DNA of 41,019 bases from Pseudomonadota bacterium (GTDB taxonomy: Bacteria; Pseudomonadota; Gammaproteobacteria; Steroidobacterales; Steroidobacteraceae), in contig JAKAXA010000029.1 in NCBI GenBank assembly GCA_021816775.1, forward strand, positions 1-41,019, given 5' to 3'. Below the pieces are notes generated by a model. That model ran no database searches, was not told the DNA's origin, and saw only the letters and a program-made list of their open reading frames with translations. The first letter of the stretch is position 1. The number at the start of each line of letters is the position of its first letter. A program made the translations under genes and the position numbers. Below are positions 1 to 6,601 of this stretch, piece by piece.

Positions 1-69
1 AGCTGGATCATCTTCGCCATGCGCAATAGCTTACTCGCATGTGCGGCACATGTCACGGGTCAGAAGAAA

Positions 70-84
70 GAACCCCGGGGGTTC
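70..84 (-). terminator. Possible terminator after the csrA-like gene
   Basis: A 15-base near-perfect inverted repeat (GAACCCC on one arm, GGGGTTC on the other) lies a few bases after the csrA-like stop codon and, read on the minus strand, is followed by a T-rich run (TTTCTTCT). The arms are almost contiguous, so the real loop must open several pairs and the stem would be short. It is a weak intrinsic terminator candidate. Confidence 0.35.
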
Positions 85-86
85 AA

Positions 87-233
87 TCAGATCTTCAGCG
101 CCGCATCCTTGGCCTCGGCGAGCGTCTCGTAGCGCTCGATGCGCAGCTTGTTCCCCTTCACCCCGAGAACCGTGATCGTTACGTCATCGCCGATCATCAC
201 GGTTTCGCCCACTCGCCTGGTCAGTATCAGCAT
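87..233 (-). CDS. CsrA-like protein with a shortened, divergent C-terminus
   Basis: The first 32 residues are a near-consensus CsrA/RsmA N-terminus ([15 protein letters not shown], then ITVLGVKGN), forming strands beta1 to beta3 of the translational regulator that binds GGA in mRNA leaders. The start at 233 is set by the CsrA motif itself and a purine-rich stretch (AAAGGACGGGGG) just upstream. After residue 32 the family's GI-AP-V-VHREEI segment is absent; instead the protein ends with a charged 16-residue tail ([16 protein letters not shown]) at 48 residues, against about 61 usually. The family's key RNA-binding arginine in the VHRE motif (R44 in E. coli) is therefore missing, while L4 is present. 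No other frame restores the lost segment, so this is a sequence replacement rather than a simple frameshift. It may be a mobile-element CsrA paralogue, a dominant-negative partner or a decaying copy. It shares strand and low-GC setting with the Ntn hydrolase gene upstream. Confidence 0.75.
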   Translation of the reverse strand: MLILTRRVGETVMIGDDVTITVLGVKGNKLRIERYETLAEAKDAALKI

Positions 234-376
234 GATCCCCCGTCCTTTCGGCAGTCCTACAAGGCCTCGCGGCGCTTCGGCTCTCAAGGTCGGCGTAGGC
301 GATTCTAGCGCGATCGGGGCCGGGAGCCAGGCAGAGTGGGAATTGCTGTCAGTCGCCAAGCGGGGGAGGTTCGCCC

Positions 377-1117
377 TCATCCACTTGGCGGCGGGGGTAT
401 CGGTACCGCTCCTTCCCCCCTCACCTGCCCGCGATACTCACGCAGCGCGTCGATGGCCCCATCGACTGCTGCTTCGTGCTCAGCGATTTCCCCCGGGTCG
501 AGGAGGCGCGCCACTGCGGAGCCTTTTTGAGTCGTCAGGGTCGCGACCTGCATTGGGGCATTGATACCGCCCGGATTCAGTGCGATGGCCTGCGACAGAG
601 TCCAGACCACGGCAAAAACGCCATCTTTAAATGACGGCGGAATGTCGTCTCCCCAGAACGCCTGGCGAATGAAGCCCAAGCAAGGATCAGCGATCGGCTG
701 GCCGGACCCCATGGAGACATACCAAATGTCACGTTTAAGTTCAGGCTGGAAGTTCGTTGTCGCGAATTCGCAGAGCTCGAATCCTCCGGAGGAGGGAAAC
801 GCGACTAAAGCCCCATAAGTCCCCATCTGTGCTTTGGTCGTACCAAAGTCATTCACCGCATTCGCGGTAAGTGTCCTCACCACATCAAGGGGGCCGCCCT
901 GGAACACCTTATGGTCGTGAGCCTTATGGACAACGTCGCAAAACCGCTGCCCAAGACCTATTTCACCTGTCCCAGCCACGATCACCCGACCACTTATGAT
1001 CGCGATCTTCTTAACAGGCTGCTCGATCGTGCGCAGTTGACCGGCGGAAAACGTGGCGGCGCTATCCGCACCAATCACGACGCCATCCTTACATCGCACG
1101 CCGACGAGTACAGTCAT
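377..1117 (-). CDS. Proteasome beta-like Ntn hydrolase
   Basis: This 246-residue protein has the fold signature of 20S proteasome beta/HslV-type N-terminal nucleophile hydrolases. Removal of Met1 would expose Thr2 as the nucleophile. Counting from that Thr, Asp falls exactly at position 17 (ADSAAT) and Lys at 35/36 (PVKKI), close to the catalytic Asp17/Lys33 of proteasomes. A later SMGSGQP motif (residues 135-141) matches the conserved GSG before the long helix, and [10 protein letters not shown] (186-195) resembles the last strands, though the usual SGG is not preserved. There is no propeptide. It is not HslV: no hslU is adjacent and the length is larger. It overlaps the preceding winged-helix-like gene by 4 bases (ATGA), so the two are translationally coupled. 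Base composition is lower in GC than downstream housekeeping genes. The family is recognisable; the substrate and biological role are unknown to me. Confidence 0.75.
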   Translation of the reverse strand: MTVLVGVRCKDGVVIGADSAATFSAGQLRTIEQPVKKIAIISGRVIVAGTGEIGLGQRFCDVVHKAHDHKVFQGGPLDVVRTLTANAVNDFGTTKAQMGTYGALVAFPSSGGFELCEFATTNFQPELKRDIWYVSMGSGQPIADPCLGFIRQAFWGDDIPPSFKDGVFAVVWTLSQAIALNPGGINAPMQVATLTTQKGSAVARLLDPGEIAEHEAAVDGAIDALREYRGQVRGEGAVPIPPPPSG

Positions 1118-1545
1118 TCTTGGAAAACGCTGTTGACCTTCATGTCGGGGTAGGCTCGGTAAATTGAGGAAACGAGCCCAGCGAAGGATTGGGAACGGAC
1201 GAAGTGGCAGATCGAATCGATGTACTCGACCAAGCGGCCGTCAATGGCCTGCCAGAGTCGCTCCCCCTCGCTCTGACCGGCCTCAGTGAGACGATACCGT
1301 CTCCATGCGCCTTCTTCAGGGTTCTGGATTTCCGCTAGCCCTTGATGCTCAAGTTGCCCCAGGGTCGTATATACGGATTGGTCGAACGGCCCGTAGTGAT
1401 ACGGTTGGAAATTAAATCCAGAGCCCCCCACCCGCGCCCCGATATTGCGATCGAGCAGGAAAAGCAGCTTCTGCAACTGCACTGGACTGAAGGGCTGCCG
1501 CTTCGCCCCTGCGAGTGCCATGAGCGCGAAATCGCGTCGATTCAT
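1114..1545 (-). CDS. YwgA/Panacea-like winged-helix protein
   Basis: A 143-residue protein resembling the YwgA/DUF4065 (Panacea-type) group. Visible hallmarks are the N-terminal helix with SPVQLQKLLFLLDRNI, then FNFQPYHYGPFDQSVY, then a winged-helix-like stretch (LGQLEHQGLAEI, RYRLTEAG). In that superfamily similar proteins act as antitoxins or accessory domains paired with varied effectors, often on phages and islands. The start at 1545 is preceded by GGAGAGGCA, a fair ribosome-binding site. The stop overlaps the start of the Ntn hydrolase gene, so this is a two-gene unit. Assignment to the family is from motif pattern only; a DNA-binding or protein-binding role is inference. Confidence 0.6.
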   Translation of the reverse strand: MNRRDFALMALAGAKRQPFSPVQLQKLLFLLDRNIGARVGGSGFNFQPYHYGPFDQSVYTTLGQLEHQGLAEIQNPEEGAWRRYRLTEAGQSEGERLWQAIDGRLVEYIDSICHFVRSQSFAGLVSSIYRAYPDMKVNSVFQE

Positions 1546-1750
1546 TGCCTCTCCGATGCGGGCCGTTTGGAAATAAGTTTACCTTAATTGCCCGATCCGC
1601 CTCCGTGCGGTACGTCCGAGTTCGACCGATCGCCCCTGGTTCGACCAGCTCTACCCAGTGGGAGCTCTCGAGAGCCCGCTTTATCTGTGCCCTCGTGCCC
1701 CTCAGGGATGCCAATGCGGCCTTCGGAGAAGTGGTACAAAAAGTGGCCAT
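1412..1750 (-). CDS. Possible small leader gene, unrecognised
   Basis: An open frame of 112 codons begins at 1750 with a good ribosome-binding site (AAGGAAG, about 9 bases before ATG). The first 65 or so residues look protein-like: a basic helix (KAALASLRGTRAQIKRAL) then a beta-type segment ending near VNLFPNG. Its second half overlaps the YwgA-like gene in another frame, where codon use is clearly that of the other gene, so the 3' half is doubtful. It could be a short regulator of the island, a decayed gene, or chance. I do not recognise a family. Confidence 0.25.
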   Translation of the reverse strand: MATFCTTSPKAALASLRGTRAQIKRALESSHWVELVEPGAIGRTRTYRTEADRAIKVNLFPNGPHRRGNESTRFRAHGTRRGEAAALQSSAVAEAAFPARSQYRGAGGGLWI

Positions 1751-1798
1751 TTTTAGATACTTCCTTGTTCTAGCCGTTTCATAACTTATTGATTTTAT

Positions 1799-1874
<76 letters not shown>

Positions 1875-1971
1875 ACGGAGTGGGCGGCGAAGGTACGAAA
1901 GGGCCGCGGCTCTGTCAAGCGAATATGCCCAAGCCGCTGGGAACCCGCCGGAGATCAGCCAGCCCGTGCTT

Positions 1972-3372
1972 CTAAGTGCCGGCGGCCGCACCGAGCGCCG
2001 CGTCGATGCGTGCGAGGGTACGGCCCCGCCCCAGCAAGGCCAGGGTAACATCGATCGGCGGGGAGACCGCCGTGCCGGTGACGGCCACGCGAACCGGCTG
2101 CGCCACCTTGCCGAGCCCTGCCCCGAGCGTGGCAGCGAGATCCTCGAGGGCCGCGTGTATGCTCCCGGACGTCCACTCGCCAAGCGCGGCGAGCTGCGCG
2201 CGCACACGCACCAGAGTCTCTTTCCCCGTGCCGGCGAGATGCTTGGCGGCCGCCTTGGGATCGATCTGCACGTGATCGACGAAGAAGAAGCGGCTGTTCA
2301 GCGCCATCTCCTTCATCGTCTTAGCGCGCTCGCGCTGGGCCAGGATAATCCCCTCGAGCAGCGCCTGATCGTCGCTGTCGAGCCCGATGCGGCGCAACTG
2401 CGCGCGCAGGTGCGGCACGAGAGTAGCGGGTTCGGCGCGCATCATGTGCTGCTGATTGAGCCACAGGAGCTTCTCGGGGTTGAAAGCCGAGGCGGCTTTG
2501 TTGACGTCCTTGATGTCAAAGGCGGCGATCATCTCCTCCCGGGTGAACACCTCCTGATCGCCGTGCGCCCAGCCGAGGCGCACCAGATAGTTCAGCAGCG
2601 CATCCGGCAGGTAGCCTTCCTCCTCGTACTGCAGCACGCTCACCGCGCCGTGGCGCTTGGACAGCTTCGCGCCGTCGGGCCCGAGGATCATCGGCACGTG
2701 CGCGTAGGTCGGCAGCGTCGCGCCGAGCGCGAGAAGCATGTTCATCTGCCGCGGTGTGTTGTTCAGATGATCGTCGCCGCGGATCACGTGGGTGACACCC
2801 ATGTCCATGTCGTCCACGACCACGCAGAAATTGTAGGTCGGCGTGCCGTCGGAACGGGCAATGATCAGATCGTCGAGCTCGGCGTTCTGGAAGCTCACCG
2901 TCCCGTGCACCAGATCCTGGACCACCACGGCACCGTCTGTCGGGTTGCGGAAGCGCACGACCGGCTGCACACCGGGGCGCGGCGCGCGCCCGTTGCGGCA
3001 GGTACCGGGATAGCGGGGCTTCTCCTTGCGGGCGGTCTGCTCGGCGCGCACCGCATCCAGTTCCTCCTTGGTGCAGTAGCAGTGATACGCCTGCCCCGCG
3101 GCGAGCATCTGCGCAATCACGGCACGGTACCGATCAAAGCGCTGCGTCTGGAAATACGGCCCCTCATCGGGCGTCAGTCCCAGCCACGCCATGCCGTCGA
3201 GAATGACCCGTACCGCTTCCTCGGTCGAGCGCTCCCGGTCGGTATCCTCCACGCGCAGGATGAACCTGCCCCGCATGCGCCGCGCGTAGAGCCAGCTGTA
3301 CAGCGCCGTGCGAACCCCGCCCAGGTGCAGCATGCCAGTGGGGCTGGGTGCGAATCGGGTCACGACCGTCAT
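1972..3372 (-). CDS. gltX: Glutamyl-tRNA synthetase
   Basis: A 466-residue class I aminoacyl-tRNA synthetase that charges tRNA-Glu in the cytoplasm. The HIGH-type motif is in APSPTGMLHLGG (residues 8-19) and the KMSKS-type motif is KLSKR (236-240). Cys98, Cys100 and Cys125 coincide with E. coli zinc ligands, but the fourth (His127 in E. coli) is Asn here. The start at 3372 puts the family's usual N-terminus (VTRFAPSPTG) directly after Met; the reading frame stays open further upstream, but that segment has no synthetase character. Length is typical of bacterial GltX. The gene is monocistronic or cotranscribed with the tRNA-Ala gene downstream. Confidence 0.97.
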   Translation of the reverse strand: MTVVTRFAPSPTGMLHLGGVRTALYSWLYARRMRGRFILRVEDTDRERSTEEAVRVILDGMAWLGLTPDEGPYFQTQRFDRYRAVIAQMLAAGQAYHCYCTKEELDAVRAEQTARKEKPRYPGTCRNGRAPRPGVQPVVRFRNPTDGAVVVQDLVHGTVSFQNAELDDLIIARSDGTPTYNFCVVVDDMDMGVTHVIRGDDHLNNTPRQMNMLLALGATLPTYAHVPMILGPDGAKLSKRHGAVSVLQYEEEGYLPDALLNYLVRLGWAHGDQEVFTREEMIAAFDIKDVNKAASAFNPEKLLWLNQQHMMRAEPATLVPHLRAQLRRIGLDSDDQALLEGIILAQRERAKTMKEMALNSRFFFVDHVQIDPKAAAKHLAGTGKETLVRVRAQLAALGEWTSGSIHAALEDLAATLGAGLGKVAQPVRVAVTGTAVSPPIDVTLALLGRGRTLARIDAALGAAAGT

Positions 3373-3510
3373 GGATGCTCGAATGATCTGCCAGGGGGCG
3401 GGCATCGTATCAAGTGAGCCGTCACCTGGCACCCCCGCCCCTGCTCCGTGGCACGCACGGTCAACGTCCCGGGCGGCCATGCGTTGGCTGGATCAGCGCC
3501 GGAATTTAAT

Positions 3511-3538
3511 TTGACCCAGTGCGGCGCTGCGCTAAATT
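3511..3538 (+). promoter_or_regulatory. Sigma70-type promoter for the YXWGXW gene
   Basis: TTGACC (3511-3516) and TAAATT (3533-3538) are separated by 16 bases, a good sigma70 match in an otherwise GC-rich stretch, and lie 60-90 bases upstream of the start codon at 3601. The 9-base word CAGCGCCGG occurs on both sides (about 3494 and 3539). Recognition is by consensus only. Confidence 0.5.
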
Positions 3539-3600
3539 CAGCGCCGGTTCAGTGCCGCCGATCCAGTCTCCTGAGTATAAAGAACCCAGCGGAGAAGCCT

Positions 3601-4803
3601 ATGCGCATCCCCTTCCTCGGCCGCTTCCTGCCCGCGCTCGTGCTCGCGGCGTTGCCGCTGGCCGCCTCGGCGGGTGTCTATATCGGTGTTTCGGTCGACG
3701 TTGCGCCCCCACCGCTGCCAGTTTATGTCCAACCGCCCTGCCCCCAGCCCGGCTACATCTGGGTCCCGGGCTACTGGGCGTGGGGCCCGTACGGCTACTA
3801 CTGGGTGCCGGGGACCTGGGCGCTGCCACCGGAGGTCGGACTGCTGTGGACACCCGGCTTCTGGGGATGGGACGGGGGGATGTATCTGTGGCACGCCGGC
3901 TATTGGGGACCGACCGTCGGCTTCTACGGCGGGATCGATTACGGCTTCGGTTACGACGGCGACGGTTTCGACGGCGGTTTCTGGCGCGGCGGAATCTTCT
4001 TCTACAACCGTGCCGTCATGCGCGTGGGACCGGGCTTCGACAGCGACGAGTACTACCGTCGGCCGATGCACCACCCTGGCTTCGACCGCGGACGCTTCCG
4101 TCATGTCAGTTTCAACGGCGGGCCCGACGGCATATTTGCGCGCCCTAATCGCATGGACCTGATCGCAGCTCGTGAGCGGCACTTCGGGCTGACGCCCGAG
4201 CAGCGCCGGCACGACTTCATGGCTCGCGGGGATCGCGTGCTGCGCGCGAATTTCAACCACGGCCGACCGCCCATCGCCGCCACGGACAGGCCCAGCCAAT
4301 TCCATGGGCCCGGCGTGTTTGCCGCGCGCGCAGCGGGCGGGCCATTCATGCGCCGCGGCTTGACACCGAGACCCATGAACCGGCAGAACGCGGGGCCGCG
4401 CACCGCCTTCCGACCGTCGAATCGTCCGGGACCGCGTCCGGGGTCCGGGTCCCGGTACGGGCAGAGACCGGCGTACCGGCCCGGCCCGCGATTCCAGACG
4501 CGCCCGGCGCCGCGCTTCCAAGCCCGGCGGCCCGGACCTCAATATCAATACCGCCCGGCGCCGCACTTCCAGGGCCGGCCGGCACCCCGGTACCAATACC
4601 GCCCGGCGCCGCACTTCCAGGGCCGGCCGGCACCCCGGTACCAATACCGCCCGGCGCCGCACTTCCAGGCCCGCCCCGCGCCCCATTACCAATACCGGCC
4701 CGCGCCGCACTTCCAGGCGCGTCCCGCCCCTCGGTTCCAGAATCGTCCCGCGCCGCGCTTCCAGCCGCGCCGGGGCCCGCACGGGCCGCCGCGCGGACGC
4801 TGA
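3601..4803 (+). CDS. Secreted YXWGXW-repeat protein with RPAP-type C-terminal repeats
   Basis: The 400-residue protein starts at 3601, directly after a GGAG ribosome-binding site, and opens with a clear Sec signal peptide (FLPALVLAALPLAASA, cleavage near residue 24). Residues about 35-120 carry several aromatic YXWGXW/WXXGXW units (for example GYWAWGPYGYYW and GFWGW), a motif found in small surface or envelope proteins of proteobacteria with no defined biochemistry. The middle is Gly/Asp/Phe-rich. The last 130 residues are a basic, Pro-rich repeat with period 16 (RPAPHFQ, RPAPRYQY), encoded by 48-bp tandem repeats. The frame is open upstream of 3601, but only this start gives a signal peptide. 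Likely periplasmic or outer-surface; the basic tail might bind nucleic acid, polyanionic surface polymers or metals, but this is guesswork. Confidence 0.85.
   Translation: MRIPFLGRFLPALVLAALPLAASAGVYIGVSVDVAPPPLPVYVQPPCPQPGYIWVPGYWAWGPYGYYWVPGTWALPPEVGLLWTPGFWGWDGGMYLWHAGYWGPTVGFYGGIDYGFGYDGDGFDGGFWRGGIFFYNRAVMRVGPGFDSDEYYRRPMHHPGFDRGRFRHVSFNGGPDGIFARPNRMDLIAARERHFGLTPEQRRHDFMARGDRVLRANFNHGRPPIAATDRPSQFHGPGVFAARAAGGPFMRRGLTPRPMNRQNAGPRTAFRPSNRPGPRPGSGSRYGQRPAYRPGPRFQTRPAPRFQARRPGPQYQYRPAPHFQGRPAPRYQYRPAPHFQGRPAPRYQYRPAPHFQARPAPHYQYRPAPHFQARPAPRFQNRPAPRFQPRRGPHGPPRGR
4546..4737 (+). repeat. Four 48-bp tandem repeats inside the YXWGXW gene
   Basis: Units begin at 4546, 4594, 4642 and 4690, each starting CAATACC. 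The first two are identical across their length; the third and fourth diverge progressively. Each unit encodes 16 residues of the pattern QYRPAPHFQ(G/A)RPAP(R/H)Y. The frame is kept by the multiple-of-three period, so unit number could vary without breaking the gene. Confidence 0.9.
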
Positions 4804-5138
4804 GTGATCAGGGGCCCGGCGCGCCGCGCCGGGCCAACGCGGCTGATGGTCTGATCAGCGCTCGAGAACGAGCCCCAAGAGCGAACAATGCCGGACATGG
4901 AGGCGGTGCGCGCTTGGGACGCTTGCTCGGTCGCACACTCCTCACATGATCCTCCTTCCGAGACGACACACGCGGTCGCAAAACGGTCGCCGCGCTCCGG
5001 ATAGGCAGTTTCCCGTATGGAGCGCCCCGGGCCGGGTGATGAAACTCACTTTTGTGCCGGGGCGTACAGCGCACGGTGCGCCCAGCCGGCGTTGCGGCCA
5101 AGCCGCCGCGGCGGCCCGATCCCGCCCGAGGAGCGCCG
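4804..5138. other. Intergenic region without a gene
   Basis: These 335 bases hold the hairpin at 4813-4835 and then nothing I can support as coding on either strand; candidate frames are short and lack ribosome-binding sites. A promoter for the ccmI-like gene should lie here, but no convincing -35/-10 pair stands out. Confidence 0.5.
4813..4835 (+). terminator. Strong GC hairpin after the YXWGXW gene
   Basis: GGCCCGGCGC and GCGCCGGGCC form a perfect 10-bp stem with a 3-base loop (GCC), ten bases after the stop codon. There is no T-tract, so termination may be inefficient; it may instead protect the transcript 3' end. Confidence 0.45.
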
Positions 5139-6161
5139 ATGTACATTTTTATTCTGCTCGCGGCCGCGCTGGTGCTCATCGCGGGCGCGCTGATCGCGCT
5201 GCCCATGCTCCGCTCCCGGCCGGCGCTCGCCCCGGCGGTCTGGACAGCTCTCGCCTGTACTGCAGTCCTGGTGCTGGGCTCGGCGGTCCTGTACGCCGCC
5301 CTCAGCAACTGGTCGTGGCACCCGTCACCCGGCACTCACTCGCCCGAGGCCATGGTCGAGCGGCTCGCGCACCACCTCGGTGCGCACCCGAAGGATCTCG
5401 AGGGCTGGCTGATGCTCGGCCGCTCCTACCTGGTCCTGCAGGAATATCCGCTTGCCGCGCGCGCCTATGCGCGCGCGGTGCAGCTCTCCGGGGACAACAC
5501 CCAGGCGCTGCTCGGGGAGGCGCAGGCGTTGATCCTGAGCGATCAGACCACACTCGCCGGCCGCGCCGGCGATCTGGTCGAGCGCGCGCTCGCACATTCG
5601 CCCCATGATCCACAGGCGCTGTTCTTCGGTGCCGTCGTCGCACTGCACCGGGGCGAGCTGCGGCTCGCCCGGACACGGTTCCAGCAGTTCCTCGCGCGCC
5701 ATCCCCCGGCGAGCCTCAGGAGCGTTGCCGAGAGTCAGATCGCGATTATCGACCGGAAACTCCCGCCGGGCACGGTGAGCGGCGCGCGCACCGACGGCTC
5801 GGCCGCGGCTCGCGCCGGCGCGGCGCTGATCAGGGTGCGGCTCGTGCTGGCGCCGGCGCTCGCCGGCCGTGCCCCGTCCGCTGCGCCGCTCTACGTCTTT
5901 GTGCGTGATCCGGCCGATCCCGGACCGCCGCTTGCGGTCAAGCGCCTGCGCAGTCATTTCCCGCAGACGGTGGTGTTGCGTCCTCAGGACACGATGGTGC
6001 CTGGACACGCCTTCACCGTTGGGGAGCGCGTCGAGGTCATCGCACGCATTGCACCGTCAGGCAACCCTCTCGATGAGAGCGGCGATCTGTCCGGGCAGAC
6101 AAGCTATCGCGTCGGGCATGAGGGACTGGCAGAAATTCGCATCGATCACGTGACGCCCTGA
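5139..6161 (+). CDS. ccmI: CcmI-like cytochrome c assembly protein
   Basis: A 340-residue protein with two N-terminal membrane helices (about 1-22 and 33-54), a TPR region (about 65-200, including a LEGWLMLGRSY unit) and a C-terminal periplasmic domain (about 225-340) of the type found at the end of CcmI/CycH (PLYVFVRDP, LPAV-type positions, AEIRIDHV at the end). CcmI holds apocytochrome c and presents it to the CcmF/H heme ligase in system I maturation. The start at 5139 follows GAGGAG with 6-base spacing. In most genomes ccmI closes a ccmABCDEFGHI operon; here it stands alone, so the rest must be elsewhere. Its proximity to 28 heme-binding motifs makes a role in their maturation plausible, but this is inference. 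Confidence 0.75.
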   Translation: MYIFILLAAALVLIAGALIALPMLRSRPALAPAVWTALACTAVLVLGSAVLYAALSNWSWHPSPGTHSPEAMVERLAHHLGAHPKDLEGWLMLGRSYLVLQEYPLAARAYARAVQLSGDNTQALLGEAQALILSDQTTLAGRAGDLVERALAHSPHDPQALFFGAVVALHRGELRLARTRFQQFLARHPPASLRSVAESQIAIIDRKLPPGTVSGARTDGSAAARAGAALIRVRLVLAPALAGRAPSAAPLYVFVRDPADPGPPLAVKRLRSHFPQTVVLRPQDTMVPGHAFTVGERVEVIARIAPSGNPLDESGDLSGQTSYRVGHEGLAEIRIDHVTP

Positions 6162-6601
6162 TCCGTCGCCGAGCCGAACAGCTGCTGTGCGCGCTCAGCG
6201 AAGGCGCCGAGCACCGTGTTGACCGAGCCCGGCGCGACAGATTCCAGCGCACGCCGCAGCAGTCGCCCGCGCAGTTCCAGCTCGACACCTAACCCGACGC
6301 GGCAAGCGCGCGTCCCCTCGGCTGCGAACGTCCACGTCAGCCTGAAGTGATTGAACTGGGGGTCGTCCGAGCTCACCTCGATCCACTGCGGCCGCCGCAG
6401 CGTCGCGGTCGTGCGAAACCGCAAGCGCACCGGACCGAAACCCACGGCCTGCTCAGCCTGCAGCCGCTCGCCTTCGCGCCGCGTGATCTGCGCCGATCGC
6501 CAGCCGGGCAGGTAGCGCGGGTACTGCTCGAAGTCCGCCGCCAGGTCGAACAGCTCCTCGGCGCAATAGGGCAGCCACAGTTCTGCCCGCTCGCTCAGCA
6601 C
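6146..6601 (-). CDS. SRPBCC/START-domain protein, Coq10/RatA-like
   Basis: A 151-residue protein with the Coq10/RatA polyketide-cyclase-like pattern: an N-terminal strand, then AEELFDLAADFEQYPRYLPGW (the usual YP-FLPW helix region), a central sheet and a final long helix (VNTVLGAFAERAQQLFG). Homologues bind ubiquinone or other lipids (Coq10) or ribosomes (RatA). The likely start is GTG at 6601, which overlaps the hypF stop (GTGCTGA), so translation is coupled to hypF and it is the last gene of the hyp operon. Its 3' end overlaps the convergent ccmI-like gene by 16 bases. A quinone-related role would fit the locus but is unproven. Confidence 0.7.
   Translation of the reverse strand: MLSERAELWLPYCAEELFDLAADFEQYPRYLPGWRSAQITRREGERLQAEQAVGFGPVRLRFRTTATLRRPQWIEVSSDDPQFNHFRLTWTFAAEGTRACRVGLGVELELRGRLLRRALESVAPGSVNTVLGAFAERAQQLFGSATDQGVT

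Noticed and set aside
377-1117. Assignment of the Ntn hydrolase as HslV or Anbu
   Set aside because: HslV is shorter and paired with hslU; Anbu has a different N-terminal pattern and neighbours. Only the fold family is supported.
4546-4737. Regular 48-bp repeats considered as a CRISPR array
   Set aside because: The units are contiguous without spacers and stay in frame within a coding sequence.
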